The notes under the pieces: generated by a model | Told to the model about the DNA's origin: nothing | The model's database searches: none | Seen by the model: only the letters and a program-made list of their open reading frames with translations | Translations under genes and position numbers: made by a program | Source: Paeniglutamicibacter psychrophenolicus | GTDB taxonomy: Bacteria; Actinomycetota; Actinomycetes; Actinomycetales; Micrococcaceae | Direction: 5' to 3' | DNA length: 56,039 nt | Assembly (NCBI RefSeq): GCF_030812255.1 | Contig: NZ_JAUSSH010000021.1 | Location: 1-56,039, forward strand | Shown: positions 34,275 to 42,843 of the stretch, piece after piece | Position numbering within the stretch: the stretch's first letter is position 1 | How the letters are laid out: the number at the start of each line of letters is the position of its first letter

Positions 34275-35640
34275 CGCCGTCGCCGGGCCTTTCGAGGACT
34301 TCGAGGATGAAGTCGGTCTCCCGATGCAGCAGCTTGGGCTCCAGGCCCAGGTTCCGGGCGGCTGCATGCACCTGGGCCCCATCCAGGGGCCATCCCTCCA
34401 CCGGATGCAACCAGTGGCACAGCAGCAGCTGCCCGCCGGGGGACAGGGACTCGCGGCAGCGCAGCAGCAACTGGTCCAATTCGTCGGCGGCCAGGAAGTA
34501 CCCGATCTCCGAGACCACCACGAGGTCCTGGGAGGCCGGTTCGATGGCGGGCCACTGGTGCGGCAGCACCGCCCGGAGCAGGGAAACGTGGGGCAGGTCC
34601 GCCACACGCTCCGCGGCATCCCGCAGGGCCACCTCGCTGGCGTCCAACGCCAGCAGCGACCGGGCCCGCGGTGCCAGTTCGCGCGTCAGCACCCCGATGG
34701 AACAACCCAGTTCCAGCACCGTTCCGTACCGCCGGCGCGGCAACGACGCAAGGGTGATGGCACGCTTGCGTTCCTCGTACTCGCTGCCCAGATAGTGCCA
34801 CGGATCGCGGCGCCGGGTGTAGAGCGCGTCGAAGGTCTGAACGGCCGTTCCGGAGTCCCGCAGCCCCGCCGGCGTGTACCGGTAGGTTTCGGCGGGGCGG
34901 GTGAAATGCCGCAGGAAGGGGCCATGCAGCAGGGCCGCGTCCTGCGGCGCGGCGGAGAGCGGGGCGACCTGCGAACGGTGGGATTCCATCGCGGCGGCCT
35001 TGGCCGCCGCGGTCTGCGGATCCAGGGCCAGGGAATGCCAGCGGGTCCAGGCAGGCTCCACGTCGGGCCGTGCCCAGTGCCAGAACCAGATCGGGTATTC
35101 GAGCAGCGCCAACCCGAGTTCCCGGGCCAGCCGCGCGGCCAGGGACCCGAGTGCTTCGTGGTCCCCGTGGCCGTCGTGGCGGTAGGGCGCCACCAGGATC
35201 GCGCCCGGCCCCGGGCCGGCGGCCCGCACCGCCGCCTCCACCGCGGACATGTCCTGGGCCAGCGCGCCGTCCGGCAGCCCCAGCAACTCGAAGGTGGCGG
35301 CCGCGCCCGCGTCGCCGGCCGGGCCCAGCGCCGCGAGCGCCTCTTCGAGTTCGGCGGCCCGGATGCGGGCCAGTCGCTGAGGGGGATGGCCCGGGGATCC
35401 CGGATGCGAGGCCTCGCCCGCGGTCGCCACGATGACGTGCACCCGGGCACCGGCGGCCAGTGCCAGGCGGACCAGGCCCCCCGCTCCCAGCGTTTCGTCG
35501 TCGGGGTGCGCCGAGAGGATGAGCACCATCGGTGCGCGTCCCGGCTCGGCCTCCGCCGGAATGGGCGGCAGCTCGCCCACGCCTGCTTCGACCCACAGGG
35601 CCTCCGGGGTGCCCGTATCGGTGTGGCTGAAGTTCACCAT
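34267..35640 (-). CDS. PIG-L deacetylase fused to a SAM-dependent methyltransferase
   Basis: The 457-aa protein has two catalytic domains. Residues ~35-255 form the PIG-L/LmbE zinc deacetylase, with SAHPDDE (45-49) and the later YRHDGHGDHEA zinc-ligand motif. Residues ~285-450 form a class I methyltransferase, with glycine motif LELGCSIG near 310 and LLALDASEVAL. PIG-L enzymes remove acetyl groups from N-acetylglucosamine-type sugars (for example MshB in mycothiol synthesis). A sugar deacetylated and then N- or O-methylated, transferred by the adjacent GT2, is a reasonable inference. It overlaps both neighbouring genes by a few bases, so translation is coupled. The start at 35640 has its SD inside the upstream gene. 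Confidence 0.9.
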   Translation of the reverse strand: MVNFSHTDTGTPEALWVEAGVGELPPIPAEAEPGRAPMVLILSAHPDDETLGAGGLVRLALAAGARVHVIVATAGEASHPGSPGHPPQRLARIRAAELEEALAALGPAGDAGAAATFELLGLPDGALAQDMSAVEAAVRAAGPGPGAILVAPYRHDGHGDHEALGSLAARLARELGLALLEYPIWFWHWARPDVEPAWTRWHSLALDPQTAAAKAAAMESHRSQVAPLSAAPQDAALLHGPFLRHFTRPAETYRYTPAGLRDSGTAVQTFDALYTRRRDPWHYLGSEYEERKRAITLASLPRRRYGTVLELGCSIGVLTRELAPRARSLLALDASEVALRDAAERVADLPHVSLLRAVLPHQWPAIEPASQDLVVVSEIGYFLAADELDQLLLRCRESLSPGGQLLLCHWLHPVEGWPLDGAQVHAAARNLGLEPKLLHRETDFILEVLERPGDGDG

Positions 35641-36701
35641 CGGCCAGTGCCTCCGTTCGCGTTTTCGAGCAACAGCCCGCCCAACGCCGCATCGTCGCGG
35701 GAAGAATGGTGTTGCCTGATGTAGATGCCAAGGTCCGCGACCCTGCGCGCATGGTCCCGGTCGAAGCCGAGCGGGGCCGGGCCCAGGGCCCGGCCGGCCA
35801 GCACCAGCAGGCGTTCGCAGGTTTCGGCGATGTTGCCCCGGACCCGTAGGGCGGTTTCCCACGTCAATGTGCCGTCATCGGCATCCCGGGCGGCTTCGCG
35901 CAGCAGTGCCGCGCCGGAGGCCAGGAGCCGGTCCGCCTCGCCCAGCCAGGCCAGGGCCAGCTGGTCCGGTTCCCGGCCCTGCGCGGAGCGAAAGAGGGTG
36001 CGGTAGATCCCCACGGCACCGCCAAACCAGCAGGCGGCCACGCCCACGCCGCCGACCGCGAATCCGGGCCGCTCGAGGTACCAATTGGTGGGGCCCACCG
36101 GGTGGGCCCGGACACCGGAGAAATCCACCGGCTCGCTGGGAATCCTGCCCAGCCCGTGGCTCTCCCAGGACCCCGCATGCGCGGTGACCCCCGCTTGGCG
36201 CAGGTCCACGGCGAAGGCCCGTCGCCCGCCGGGGACGTGGGCCGTCACCACCGCGTGGTCGAGGGTTCCCGCCAGGGAACACCAGGGCTTGCGGCCATCG
36301 AGTGTCCACGCAACCCCCGGTGCGTCTTGCCGTGCGGTGGCGGGTTTGTTCGGGCCGCCCTCGGCGGCAAACACCCCCCAGGTGGTTCCCGGTTGCCAGT
36401 CGATGCCGGCCTGCGACAGGATGGCGGCGGCATCCAGGTGCGGTTCCACGGTCCTGGCTGCGGCAAGGTCCGCGCCGGCCAGCGTGGCGAGAAATTCCCA
36501 CAGGGCGGTGGTCCGGCCCGATCCCGGGGTCGGCGGGGCCTGCCGGGAGCCGGCCAGGGTCGCAAGGATCGGAGCAGGATCCCCTTTACAACGGCGGGCG
36601 ACCATGGGCAATTGCGTTTCCACGTCCCAGCCCAGGGGGGACGCAGACCGGGCCGCGGGTTTCGCTGCGGGGGAGAAGCTCACGTGCCACACATCGATCA
36701 T
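35634..36701 (-). CDS. Acyl-CoA dehydrogenase-like flavoprotein
   Basis: The 355-aa protein has an acyl-CoA dehydrogenase fold: an N-terminal helical part with the LATLAGADLAAARTVEPHLDAA segment, a middle beta part (PGTTWGVFAAEGG, WTLDGRKPWCSLAG) and a C-terminal four-helix domain. The protein is slightly short for the family (~380 aa), and the usual catalytic glutamate could not be assigned with confidence. It overlaps the next gene by seven bases. In this operon it might oxidise or dehydrate an acyl or amino-sugar intermediate rather than serve fatty acid degradation. The start is ATG 36701. Confidence 0.8.
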   Translation of the reverse strand: MIDVWHVSFSPAAKPAARSASPLGWDVETQLPMVARRCKGDPAPILATLAGSRQAPPTPGSGRTTALWEFLATLAGADLAAARTVEPHLDAAAILSQAGIDWQPGTTWGVFAAEGGPNKPATARQDAPGVAWTLDGRKPWCSLAGTLDHAVVTAHVPGGRRAFAVDLRQAGVTAHAGSWESHGLGRIPSEPVDFSGVRAHPVGPTNWYLERPGFAVGGVGVAACWFGGAVGIYRTLFRSAQGREPDQLALAWLGEADRLLASGAALLREAARDADDGTLTWETALRVRGNIAETCERLLVLAGRALGPAPLGFDRDHARRVADLGIYIRQHHSSRDDAALGGLLLENANGGTGRW

Positions 36702-36707
36702 TGTTTT

Positions 36708-37385
36708 CTAGTCCCCTTCCGTGGAGGTCTCGGCATGCGGGGTTCCGACGGGCTTGGATTCCGCGGAGCCGCGTTGTCGCAGGTAGATGGACAGGGCGAC
36801 CATGCTGCCGACCGCCAGGAACTCGGACTGCCAGTTCTGCAGCGTGCGGTCCCAGAAGTCCGCGCTGAACACGTACTGGATCCACTCGACGGGCGGCTGT
36901 CCGTGGTCGAGCTGCTCCGCGTTGTAGACCACGGTGCCGGCAACCGACTGCAGCCACCAGGATGCAAGGAACACCGTGCCCATGACCAGCAACAAGGAAT
37001 TGGAATACAGCTTGAGCCGCCATCCGCCGACCTTGGCCCATTTCGGCGAGTCGGGTTTCGCGAAGCGGCCGACCAGTTGGCTTTCGTCGCTGCCAACGCC
37101 CTCGTCACCGGGTTTTTTTGACTCCGGGGACCCGCGCTGGACCAGCCAAATGGTGGCGAGGATGAACAGGAAGAACTGCAGGTACTCGGACTGCCAGTTT
37201 TCGGCCACGTCCACGACGAAGTTGCTCGAGATCACGAAATCCCAGTATCCCGCCGGGGAAGACCGGTGGGCGACCTGGTTCTCGTTGTACACCGCAAGTC
37301 CCGCGAAGGACTGTCCCACCAGGGCACCGAGGAAAAGGACCGCGAAGGTGATGCTGAGCATTTGGGATCGTAGTGCCTTGCGCAT
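36708..37385 (-). CDS. DUF6766 membrane protein with internal duplication
   Basis: The 225-aa protein contains two similar halves (about 8-90 and 120-205), each with a hydrophobic helix, then Y/V-N-x-x-Q-x-x-H, a WDF/IQY segment, and NWQSE(F/Y)L before another helix. There are about four membrane helices and a central charged linker (SPESKKPGDEGVGSDESQ). GGGAGGTG precedes the ATG; this sequence also forms the end of the 27-aa ORF upstream. The family is uncharacterised. It is the first large gene of the overlapping operon, six bases before the acyl-CoA dehydrogenase start. Confidence 0.82.
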   Translation of the reverse strand: MRKALRSQMLSITFAVLFLGALVGQSFAGLAVYNENQVAHRSSPAGYWDFVISSNFVVDVAENWQSEYLQFFLFILATIWLVQRGSPESKKPGDEGVGSDESQLVGRFAKPDSPKWAKVGGWRLKLYSNSLLLVMGTVFLASWWLQSVAGTVVYNAEQLDHGQPPVEWIQYVFSADFWDRTLQNWQSEFLAVGSMVALSIYLRQRGSAESKPVGTPHAETSTEGD

Positions 37386-37391
37386 TGCCGT

Positions 37392-37475
37392 TCACCTCCC
37401 GGAGAAGCCGATGATGACCATGAGTAACAATCCGACGCCTATCATTCCAAGCCACAAGCTAAATTGAGTTCTCAT
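37392..37475 (-). CDS. 27-aa single-helix membrane peptide
   Basis: A short ORF from ATG 37475 encodes a peptide starting MRTQFSLWLGMIG, with one hydrophobic helix and an SGR end. Its last codons supply the ribosome-binding site of the DUF6766 gene seven bases later, implying coupling. It has no clear upstream Shine-Dalgarno sequence. Small hydrophobic peptides of this type are common in actinobacteria. It may be a real membrane peptide or a leader. Confidence 0.45.
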   Translation of the reverse strand: MRTQFSLWLGMIGVGLLLMVIIGFSGR

Positions 37476-37655
37476 GAGGCGAGCGTATGGCCTGTGGCGG
37501 TCCGCGTAAAGGAAAATGCGCGGGGGACGGGTGGCAGGGGAATTTTGGCCAGGTCTGTCCCGGCGCCAGCCCAGGGGCGGCGGGGTGCCGTGAAGCGCAT
37601 GGACGCGGTCTCCTGCCCGGCAACGAATCCCCGTGTATGCCGGGGATACGGAAAA

Positions 37656-37685
37656 GGGGTGCCCCGGCCGAAGCCGGGGCACCCC
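37656..37685 (-). terminator. Intrinsic terminator of the GlsB-type gene
   Basis: A 13-bp perfect stem GGGGTGCCCCGGC and its complement enclose the tetraloop CGAA. On the minus strand the stem is followed by TTTT, giving a classical terminator 15 bp after the stop codon. Confidence 0.88.
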
Positions 37686-37700
37686 CCATGTGTGCAGCGA

Positions 37701-37961
37701 TCAGGCCCGCTTGCGCGTCAAAAGCCCCCAAATAACGAGAACGATCAACGCTCCGCCGATGGCCAGCAACCATGTTGACAGGTCCCAGAACTCATTGATT
37801 CCGACACCAAAGATTGCCGATCCGATCCATCCGCCGAGAACGGCGCCGACGATTCCGAGCAACAGGGTGGCAATCCAGCCGCCACCCTGTTCGCCTGGTT
37901 TGATGGCCTTCGCAATAGCGCCGGCAATCAGTCCAAGAACTATCCAACCAATGAAACCCAT
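37701..37961 (-). CDS. GlsB/YeaQ/YmgE family stress membrane protein
   Basis: The 86-aa protein has three hydrophobic segments and the conserved glycine pattern GFIGWIVLGLIAGAIAKAIKPGEQGGGWIATLLLGIVGA of the transglycosylase-associated (GlsB) family. The family is linked to general stress resistance, but the reaction is unknown. CGGAG precedes ATG 37961 at a good distance. It is monocistronic with its own terminator and is divergent from the isochorismatase-family gene. Confidence 0.93.
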   Translation of the reverse strand: MGFIGWIVLGLIAGAIAKAIKPGEQGGGWIATLLLGIVGAVLGGWIGSAIFGVGINEFWDLSTWLLAIGGALIVLVIWGLLTRKRA

Positions 37962-38421
37962 AACTATTCTCCGTTCGGATGAAGGTTCAGTTTCAGCATC
38001 ATTTGTGGCGATGCACGTTTCGAGCCTACATTGAAAAAAGTACTGATGGGTAGCCTCTTTGCAATGTTTGTATTTGGGCATTCCACAATGCCAAGCGCAT
38101 TCATCACGGCGCGGCCCGCGGCGAAACGCCACCCGAATGCCCGCCCCAGGCACCCTTCGGGGACCAGCCGCAGCGCATGCATTGAAAGTGCCAGGATCCG
38201 GAGGGCGCTGCCAAGGCCCGTGGAAATGCCCCCCGTTGCCAGCGGCACCGGGGGGAAGGTTTCCGTCGATACGTGGAATCGGCGGACCAACGGCGGGGCT
38301 GCCCTGTTGACCGGCGGTCGGCGGCGTGCTGTCGAATCGTTGCGCCCTCGCGGTGCCCCGCCTAGGGTGGAGAAAGGCCCGCATGGTCCGGGTCCCGCGC
38401 CAGCAAGGATCGGAGGAGTCA
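37962..38421. other. Divergent promoter region, 460 bp
   Basis: This stretch separates the GlsB-type gene from the isochorismatase gene. The part 37962-38090 is unusually AT-rich for the window and probably holds the glsB promoter. An ORF starting TTG at 38031 looks superficially like a signal peptide but has no credible continuation. No terminator was found. Confidence 0.5.
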
Positions 38422-39060
38422 ATGCGGGATGTCCCAAATCTTTCCGAGCGAGTGGCCCTATTGGTCGTCGACATGCAGAACGCCTTCTTCGAGGACCCCG
38501 CCCTGGCCGCGCACCGGGGGCCCCTGCTGCGCCATTGCAACGTCCTGATGGCACTTGCCCGTTCCCGGGGCATGCCGATCCTGAACATCCGGACCGAGCA
38601 CAAGAGGGACAAGTCCACGTGGACGTTGAGCATGCTCGATGACGACCAAGGTTTCCTGTTTGAGGGCAGCGAGCAGGCCCGGAACCTGGCCGAGCTGGAC
38701 GTTTCCGGAGCGGTGGAGGTCGTCAAGCGGCGCGACAGCGCCTTTTGGGACACCGGCCTCGTCGGGCTGCTCGCGGACCTGGGCGTCGAAGAGGTGGTCC
38801 TTGCCGGTGTTGCCACCCACACCTGCATTGCCTCGACCGCCGCAGATGCCTACGCCGCGGACCTGCGCGCATGGCTGGTTTCGGACGCGATAGCCTCGGC
38901 GGATCCGGATTTCGCCAGTGCGACGCTGGGGCTGCTGCAATCCGAGTACCGGCAGAAAGTTGTCACAACCCGCGCCCTCGCATCCGGGGACCCGGCACAG
39001 CCCCCGGTGGAAGAACCCGCGCCCTCCGGCGGTGGCAAGGCCGGGGAACACATCCACTGA
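38422..39060 (+). CDS. Isochorismatase-family cysteine hydrolase
   Basis: The 212-aa protein has the cysteine hydrolase catalytic triad: Asp17 (VVDMQNAFF), Lys102 (VVKRRDSAFW) and Cys135 (ATHTCIAST). It also has the cis-peptide region GVATHTC. The family includes nicotinamidases, N-carbamoylsarcosine amidase and isochorismatases; the substrate cannot be decided here. GGAGGAGTCA precedes ATG 38422. The C-terminal ~20 residues are Pro/Gly/Ser-rich. It is followed by a small membrane protein gene 17 bp later and possibly co-transcribed. Confidence 0.9.
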   Translation: MRDVPNLSERVALLVVDMQNAFFEDPALAAHRGPLLRHCNVLMALARSRGMPILNIRTEHKRDKSTWTLSMLDDDQGFLFEGSEQARNLAELDVSGAVEVVKRRDSAFWDTGLVGLLADLGVEEVVLAGVATHTCIASTAADAYAADLRAWLVSDAIASADPDFASATLGLLQSEYRQKVVTTRALASGDPAQPPVEEPAPSGGGKAGEHIH

Positions 39061-39077
39061 ATAGATCGGAGCAAGTG

Positions 39078-39341
39078 ATGGAGAACGAATCCGCAAACAC
39101 AGGCACCAGGCCATTCTTCAGACGCCGCGGCGCCGTGCTGATGGTCACCGGCCTCATTCTCATGATTGTCTTCGGGCTGTTCATCTGGATTGGCCGCGAT
39201 CCGGGCGAAGGCTACGCCACGCCCATGTGGGTCGGCGTGGCTATCGGGCTGGGCATGGCCGGCTACGGGCTGTACCGGGCCCTGAAGGGGCCGGGCATGC
39301 TGGACTTTCCGCGCGGCGGAACCAATAGCGGGGCTGGCTGA
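39078..39341 (+). CDS. Small two-TM membrane protein, 87 aa
   Basis: The protein has two membrane helices (about 20-40 and 52-70), with GRDPGEGYATP between, and a basic N-terminus (PFFRRRGA). GATCGGAG is upstream of ATG 39078. It lies 17 bp after the isochorismatase-family gene. No family was recognised; it resembles many small uncharacterised actinobacterial membrane proteins. Confidence 0.62.
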   Translation: MENESANTGTRPFFRRRGAVLMVTGLILMIVFGLFIWIGRDPGEGYATPMWVGVAIGLGMAGYGLYRALKGPGMLDFPRGGTNSGAG

Positions 39342-39410
39342 GAGCCGGATCCGTCCCGCATCGGCGAAGCCCGCTCCGCGCACCCATCGCACCCACGAAA
39401 GGAAAGCACC

Positions 39411-39773
39411 ATGTCAATGGACACACCCGAACACGAACCACGCACCGATCCCGAATCCGAGGGAAACCCGTTGGACGGCAGGGACGGGCAGCCGGTGGAG
39501 GAGGGCTCCTCCGACGATCCGCGGACCCTCCGCAGCATGGATCCGCTGCACAACGAACAGCGCGAAGTCGACGAGCCCGCGGGGCACGAAGCCCGGGCCG
39601 CGGAAGATTTGCCGGTGGGCGAGGAAGGCCGCTCCACCGCGCAGGCGGACCTGGAAGGCGCAGCCGGCGCCCGTGTGGACGAACCCACGGATGTGGCCGG
39701 CCAGGAAGCCGGGGGCCTTGATGCCTTGGGGCGCCCGTTGCCGGAGGACTACCCGGAGGGCGAGGGGATCTAA
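39411..39773 (+). CDS. Acidic, probably disordered protein, 120 aa
   Basis: The protein is dominated by Glu, Asp, Pro and Gly and has no hydrophobic core or cysteine. The N-terminus is MSMDTPEHEPRTDPESEG. GAAAGGAAAG precedes ATG 39411 at good spacing. The region RSMDPLHNEQREVDEP recurs in composition but not as an exact repeat. Proteins like this occur next to stress genes in Micrococcaceae. It is between a small membrane protein and a DUF2945 gene on the same strand. The function is unknown. Confidence 0.6.
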   Translation: MSMDTPEHEPRTDPESEGNPLDGRDGQPVEEGSSDDPRTLRSMDPLHNEQREVDEPAGHEARAAEDLPVGEEGRSTAQADLEGAAGARVDEPTDVAGQEAGGLDALGRPLPEDYPEGEGI

Positions 39774-39836
39774 CCACGCGAACGGCCGGGGCACCGCCTT
39801 GTTTCCGGCCTCGCAGCAACCCGAAGGAGAGAACTT

Positions 39837-40055
39837 ATGAGCGCGAAATTCCGCGTGGGGGACCACGTGAGCTGGAATTCCGAGGCCGGGCGCGTCCGGG
39901 GGACGATCAGAAAGATCCACACCAAGGACGTCGAATACAAGGGTCATTGGCATCGGTGCAGCGAGGCGGATCCCCAATACGAGATTCAATCCGACAAGAC
40001 CGACCACGTGGCGATGCACAAGGGGCAGGCCCTGCGGAAAATCGCTTCGGATTGA
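39837..40055 (+). CDS. DUF2945 (hypervirulence-associated TUDOR domain) protein
   Basis: The 72-aa protein has the family pattern FRVGDHVSWNSEAGRVRGTI followed by DPQYEIQSDKTDHVAMHKGQALRKI, a small SH3/TUDOR-like barrel. The family is common in bacteria from soil and salty environments, and its ligand is unknown. GAAGGAGAG precedes ATG 39837. It is the last gene of a run of small stress-like genes, followed by the decayed transposase. Confidence 0.9.
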   Translation: MSAKFRVGDHVSWNSEAGRVRGTIRKIHTKDVEYKGHWHRCSEADPQYEIQSDKTDHVAMHKGQALRKIASD

Positions 40056-40249
40056 TGCCCCGGTGAAGCGCACCCGGACAAGGGGTGCAGCTCCGGCCGA
40101 GGCTCCCCCTTTTCGGGGAGGGCACGCGGTGCCTGCCCGTGGCAGGGACTTGGCGGCGCGGGTGGAGGCCTCGGGCCGACGCGGCTCCGGCAACTGCGCG
40201 GAAGCCGGCTCGCGTTGGGTGGTTCGACCCCTGACCAATTCATCTTCGT

Positions 40250-41586
40250 CAGGGCTGATGGTGATGCTCCGTCCGGACTTGGACTCGGTATGGGCCGCAG
40301 CCAGCGGGCAGGCGGCGCCGAAGGCGGCGGTTCCGCCGCCTCCCGGCCCGGGCGGATCGGCACGGTGATGTTCGCGGGGCAGCGAACCGTTGAAACATCG
40401 CTGTCGATGAGGAAGCGGTCCTTGGGATAGCGTCCGCCCTGGACCGCCGGCGGCGGGACCTTGTCCAGCACCTGCGCCCCGGAGGCCTCCAGCTCCACCA
40501 GCAAGGCGCCGGCGCCGTAGACGGCGTCCCCGTAGACCGGCAGGGGTTCGGGGCCGTCATCCCCGGAATCATCCGGGAGTTCGGGGTCCGCGTCCGTGTC
40601 GGCAGCCGGTTCTTCGGCGAGCAACCCGGTGGCGGGTTCCGCATCCCCGGTGTTCCCGGCGGTGACATCGGTCGCGGTGATGATCTCGGAATCCGGGTCG
40701 ATCGCCACGTGGCCCTTGTATCCGTCAAAGCCGCGCGCCGAGGCCTTATGCCCATGCCCGGCCACGGGATCCACGGTGGAAATCACCGAAGACCTTCGCC
40801 ACCCTCCGGGCGATGCTGAACACCCCGTCGACGCAGACCAGGTCTTGGCCCAGCAGGGTCGCCAGCAGCTCCCCGGCCGAGGACGCCGCCGGTTCGGGCT
40901 TCAGGCCCTCCGAAACGGTAAGGGCCGCAGGCCCGTCCTTCGCCAGCGCGTCCACCAGTTCCCTGCGGGCCTCGGCGTCATCCCACGCTCAGACAGGCTT
41001 CCCGGCGTTCGCGTAGTCATCATCCCGGTCCAGTACGGCCCACAGCCCCGCTTCCAACTCCTTGTCGGCGACACGCGAGGCCCCGGATCCCCGAGCGCAA
41101 CAGCGTCACGATGTCCATCGTGGCGACCACGTCATACAAGGGCGTCGAACCCAGGACGTGTTTGCGGCCCACCAGCCCGGCGGACTTCGCCGCCTCCAAG
41201 GTGACCTCGAAGATCCGGTCCGGAGCATCCGATGCCGCCAACCGGGCCCGCATGTCCACCAGCACCGTATGCACGAACCCCGGGCAGTCGATGGACCGGC
41301 CGCCGGTGGCGTACTTCCAGCGGGTGTCAAAGGTGAAGCGGTCCACCGCTTCGCGGTCCGAGCAGCCCTCGATGCGCTGCAGGACCATCACGAGCGCCAC
41401 GATCATCGACGGCACCGACCGCCGGCCCACATGGGTGAACAAGTCCGCGAACATCTCATCGGGGAAGAGGCTGAAGTATTCGCGGTGCAGCACCGCGTAG
41501 ATCGAGTCCTTCGCGACGCGGTCGTCGCAGAACGAGGCCGTGGTGCGCAGCGGGTCGCCCTGCCCCTGCGTCAGGCCCACCATCAT
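40250..41586 (-). pseudogene. Decayed IS1182-family transposase
   Basis: The minus strand encodes transposase pieces in different frames. 41586-41080 gives the N-terminal domain (VLHREYFSLFPDEMFADLF, GCSDREAVDRFTFDTRWKYATG). Near 41080 the frame shifts; the new frame contains KELEAGLWAVLDRDDDYAN and then a TGA stop at 40989-40991. The middle (DLVCVDGVFSIARRVAKVF) follows in that frame, and a second shift near 40780 leads to STVDPVAGHGHKASARGFDGYKGHVAIDPDSE. Homology fades around 40300 after CPANIT. The element is therefore inactive. Terminal inverted repeats were not found. Confidence 0.85.
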
Positions 41587-41699
41587 CGCTCACTTCTGGG
41601 TCAGGGGAGTCTTCCTACGCCAATTTTCCCAAATCAGCCAAGCGCACCGACGACCGCTACCAAGGCTCTTGGCTTAGGCAGCGGCCGGCAGGTTGGCTT

Positions 41700-42122
41700 C
41701 TAGTTGAGGTCGGGATCGGCCGTGGCTTCCTCGGACGGTGTCGGCCGCGGTCCCCGGTAAGCCACCGGCTCGCTTCCGTGCGTTGCCCGGCGTACCCCCA
41801 CCGCGACAAGGATGCCGATGGCGGCGAGGATGCCCAGGCATGCCAGGGCCTTGCCTTTGCCCCGATGCCGGGTTCCGGCCTTGCGCTTGGCATTGACCAG
41901 CGACTTCTCGATCACCTTGCGTGCGCGGCGGGCCGTCTTTCGGTTGCCCGTCACGGTGGCGATTACCTCCTCCGAGGCGTGGGCCAGTGCGGCGGGATCC
42001 AGCCGGTCCACGGCGCTGCGCACCGAATGCTCCAGCTGTTCCGGGTAATCCTTCTTCGCCTTTTGCGCCCAGAGCGCCAGACGGTTCTGGATGGATTTCA
42101 TTTGCTTTTCGAGGTCAGACAC
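41700..42122 (-). CDS. Coiled-coil/single-TM protein of the LapA cassette, copy 2
   Basis: This 140-aa paralogue of the protein at 32574-33002 shares the order DLEKQMKSIQNRLALWAQKAKKDYPEQ / AVDRLDPAALAHASEEVIATVTGNRKTARRARK, the basic linker, one membrane helix (ALACLGILAAIGILVAVGV) and a short polar tail ending ADPDLN. GTG at 42122 follows AAGGATAGGA and matches the paralogue's start. It lies downstream of the second LapA-like gene, exactly as in copy 1. No family is recognised. Confidence 0.68.
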   Translation of the reverse strand: MSDLEKQMKSIQNRLALWAQKAKKDYPEQLEHSVRSAVDRLDPAALAHASEEVIATVTGNRKTARRARKVIEKSLVNAKRKAGTRHRGKGKALACLGILAAIGILVAVGVRRATHGSEPVAYRGPRPTPSEEATADPDLN

Positions 42123-42182
42123 GTCATTCCTATCCTTGTGGCGTGATCCCTTGGCTCGCGGGACAAACCGTCGGTCCAAGGT

Positions 42183-42521
42183 CTAGGGACCGTTTTTGGT
42201 CCGGGCCTTGTTGGCGATGTGGGCGCGTGCCCGCAACTGGATGATGCGCACCGCACCAACGATCGAGACCACCACGGCGCCTCCGACAGTGGCAATGAGC
42301 ATCGCCACTCCCAGTGCCAGCTGTCCTTGGAACCCCAGGAAATAGACGGTGACTCGATCTTGGTTCTGCACCATGAAAATGACCAGGAGAATCAGGACCG
42401 CGACCGCAACCACCGTGGATGTCCAGATGACCGCTGCTCGTGTTCCGCCGGCAGGAGCTGCGCGGGCGGGGGATGGTGAAGGCCCGGCGGTGGCCCCGGG
42501 CTCCAATGATTCTTCTCCCAT
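42183..42521 (-). CDS. LapA-like (DUF1049) membrane protein, copy 2
   Basis: The 112-aa paralogue of the protein at 33026-33385 has a Pro/Ala-rich cytoplasmic N-terminus, then two helices joined by MVQNQDRVTVYFLGFQGQLALG and the cytoplasmic RIIQLRARAHIANKAR tail. GGGGAAG precedes ATG 42521. The distance to the downstream coiled-coil/TM gene (60 bp) is larger than in copy 1 (23 bp). The role in an actinobacterium is unknown; involvement in envelope stress or cell wall assembly is a guess. Confidence 0.8.
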   Translation of the reverse strand: MGEESLEPGATAGPSPSPARAAPAGGTRAAVIWTSTVVAVAVLILLVIFMVQNQDRVTVYFLGFQGQLALGVAMLIATVGGAVVVSIVGAVRIIQLRARAHIANKARTKNGP

Positions 42522-42843
42522 GTTCTTCCCCGTTTCTCTTGCGGTTTTGCCCTCACGATCGGGTGGGGCAACACCTGGTGGGAACAAAGATCCATGGAAC
42601 CAACCTATGCTTCCGGGGTGGGTGAGACAAGGGCGAAACGGCGCACAGCGGCGTTGGCGAAACGCGTGTGGAGCCATGCCGGCGGCGCCTTTGCCGGTGG
42701 CATGTCGGCGCGGTCGCGGATGGTGCCCGGCGACGGCTCGGCAGAAGGCAGCGGCAGAAGGCAGCGGCAGCGAAAACAAATGCCCTGGCTCCTGCAATCG
42801 CGGAGGCCAAGGCATCGATCAGTGGTTTGCCGGATGTTCGAAA
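42522..42843. other. Intergenic region with a short tandem repeat
   Basis: About 320 bp without a supported gene. It contains 2.3 copies of a 13-bp tandem repeat (unit GCAGAAGGCAGCG at 42741-42753 and 42754-42766). The left part probably holds the promoter of the LapA cassette. Confidence 0.45.

Noticed and set aside
38031-38642. Signal-peptide-like ORF starting TTG (MKKVLMGSLFAMF...)
   Set aside because: It has only an apparent N-terminus, no ribosome-binding site, a low-complexity Arg/Pro continuation, and overlaps the isochorismatase gene.
40063-40368. Plus-strand ORF after DUF2945
   Set aside because: It overlaps the decayed transposase in antisense, lacks a ribosome-binding site and has random-looking composition.
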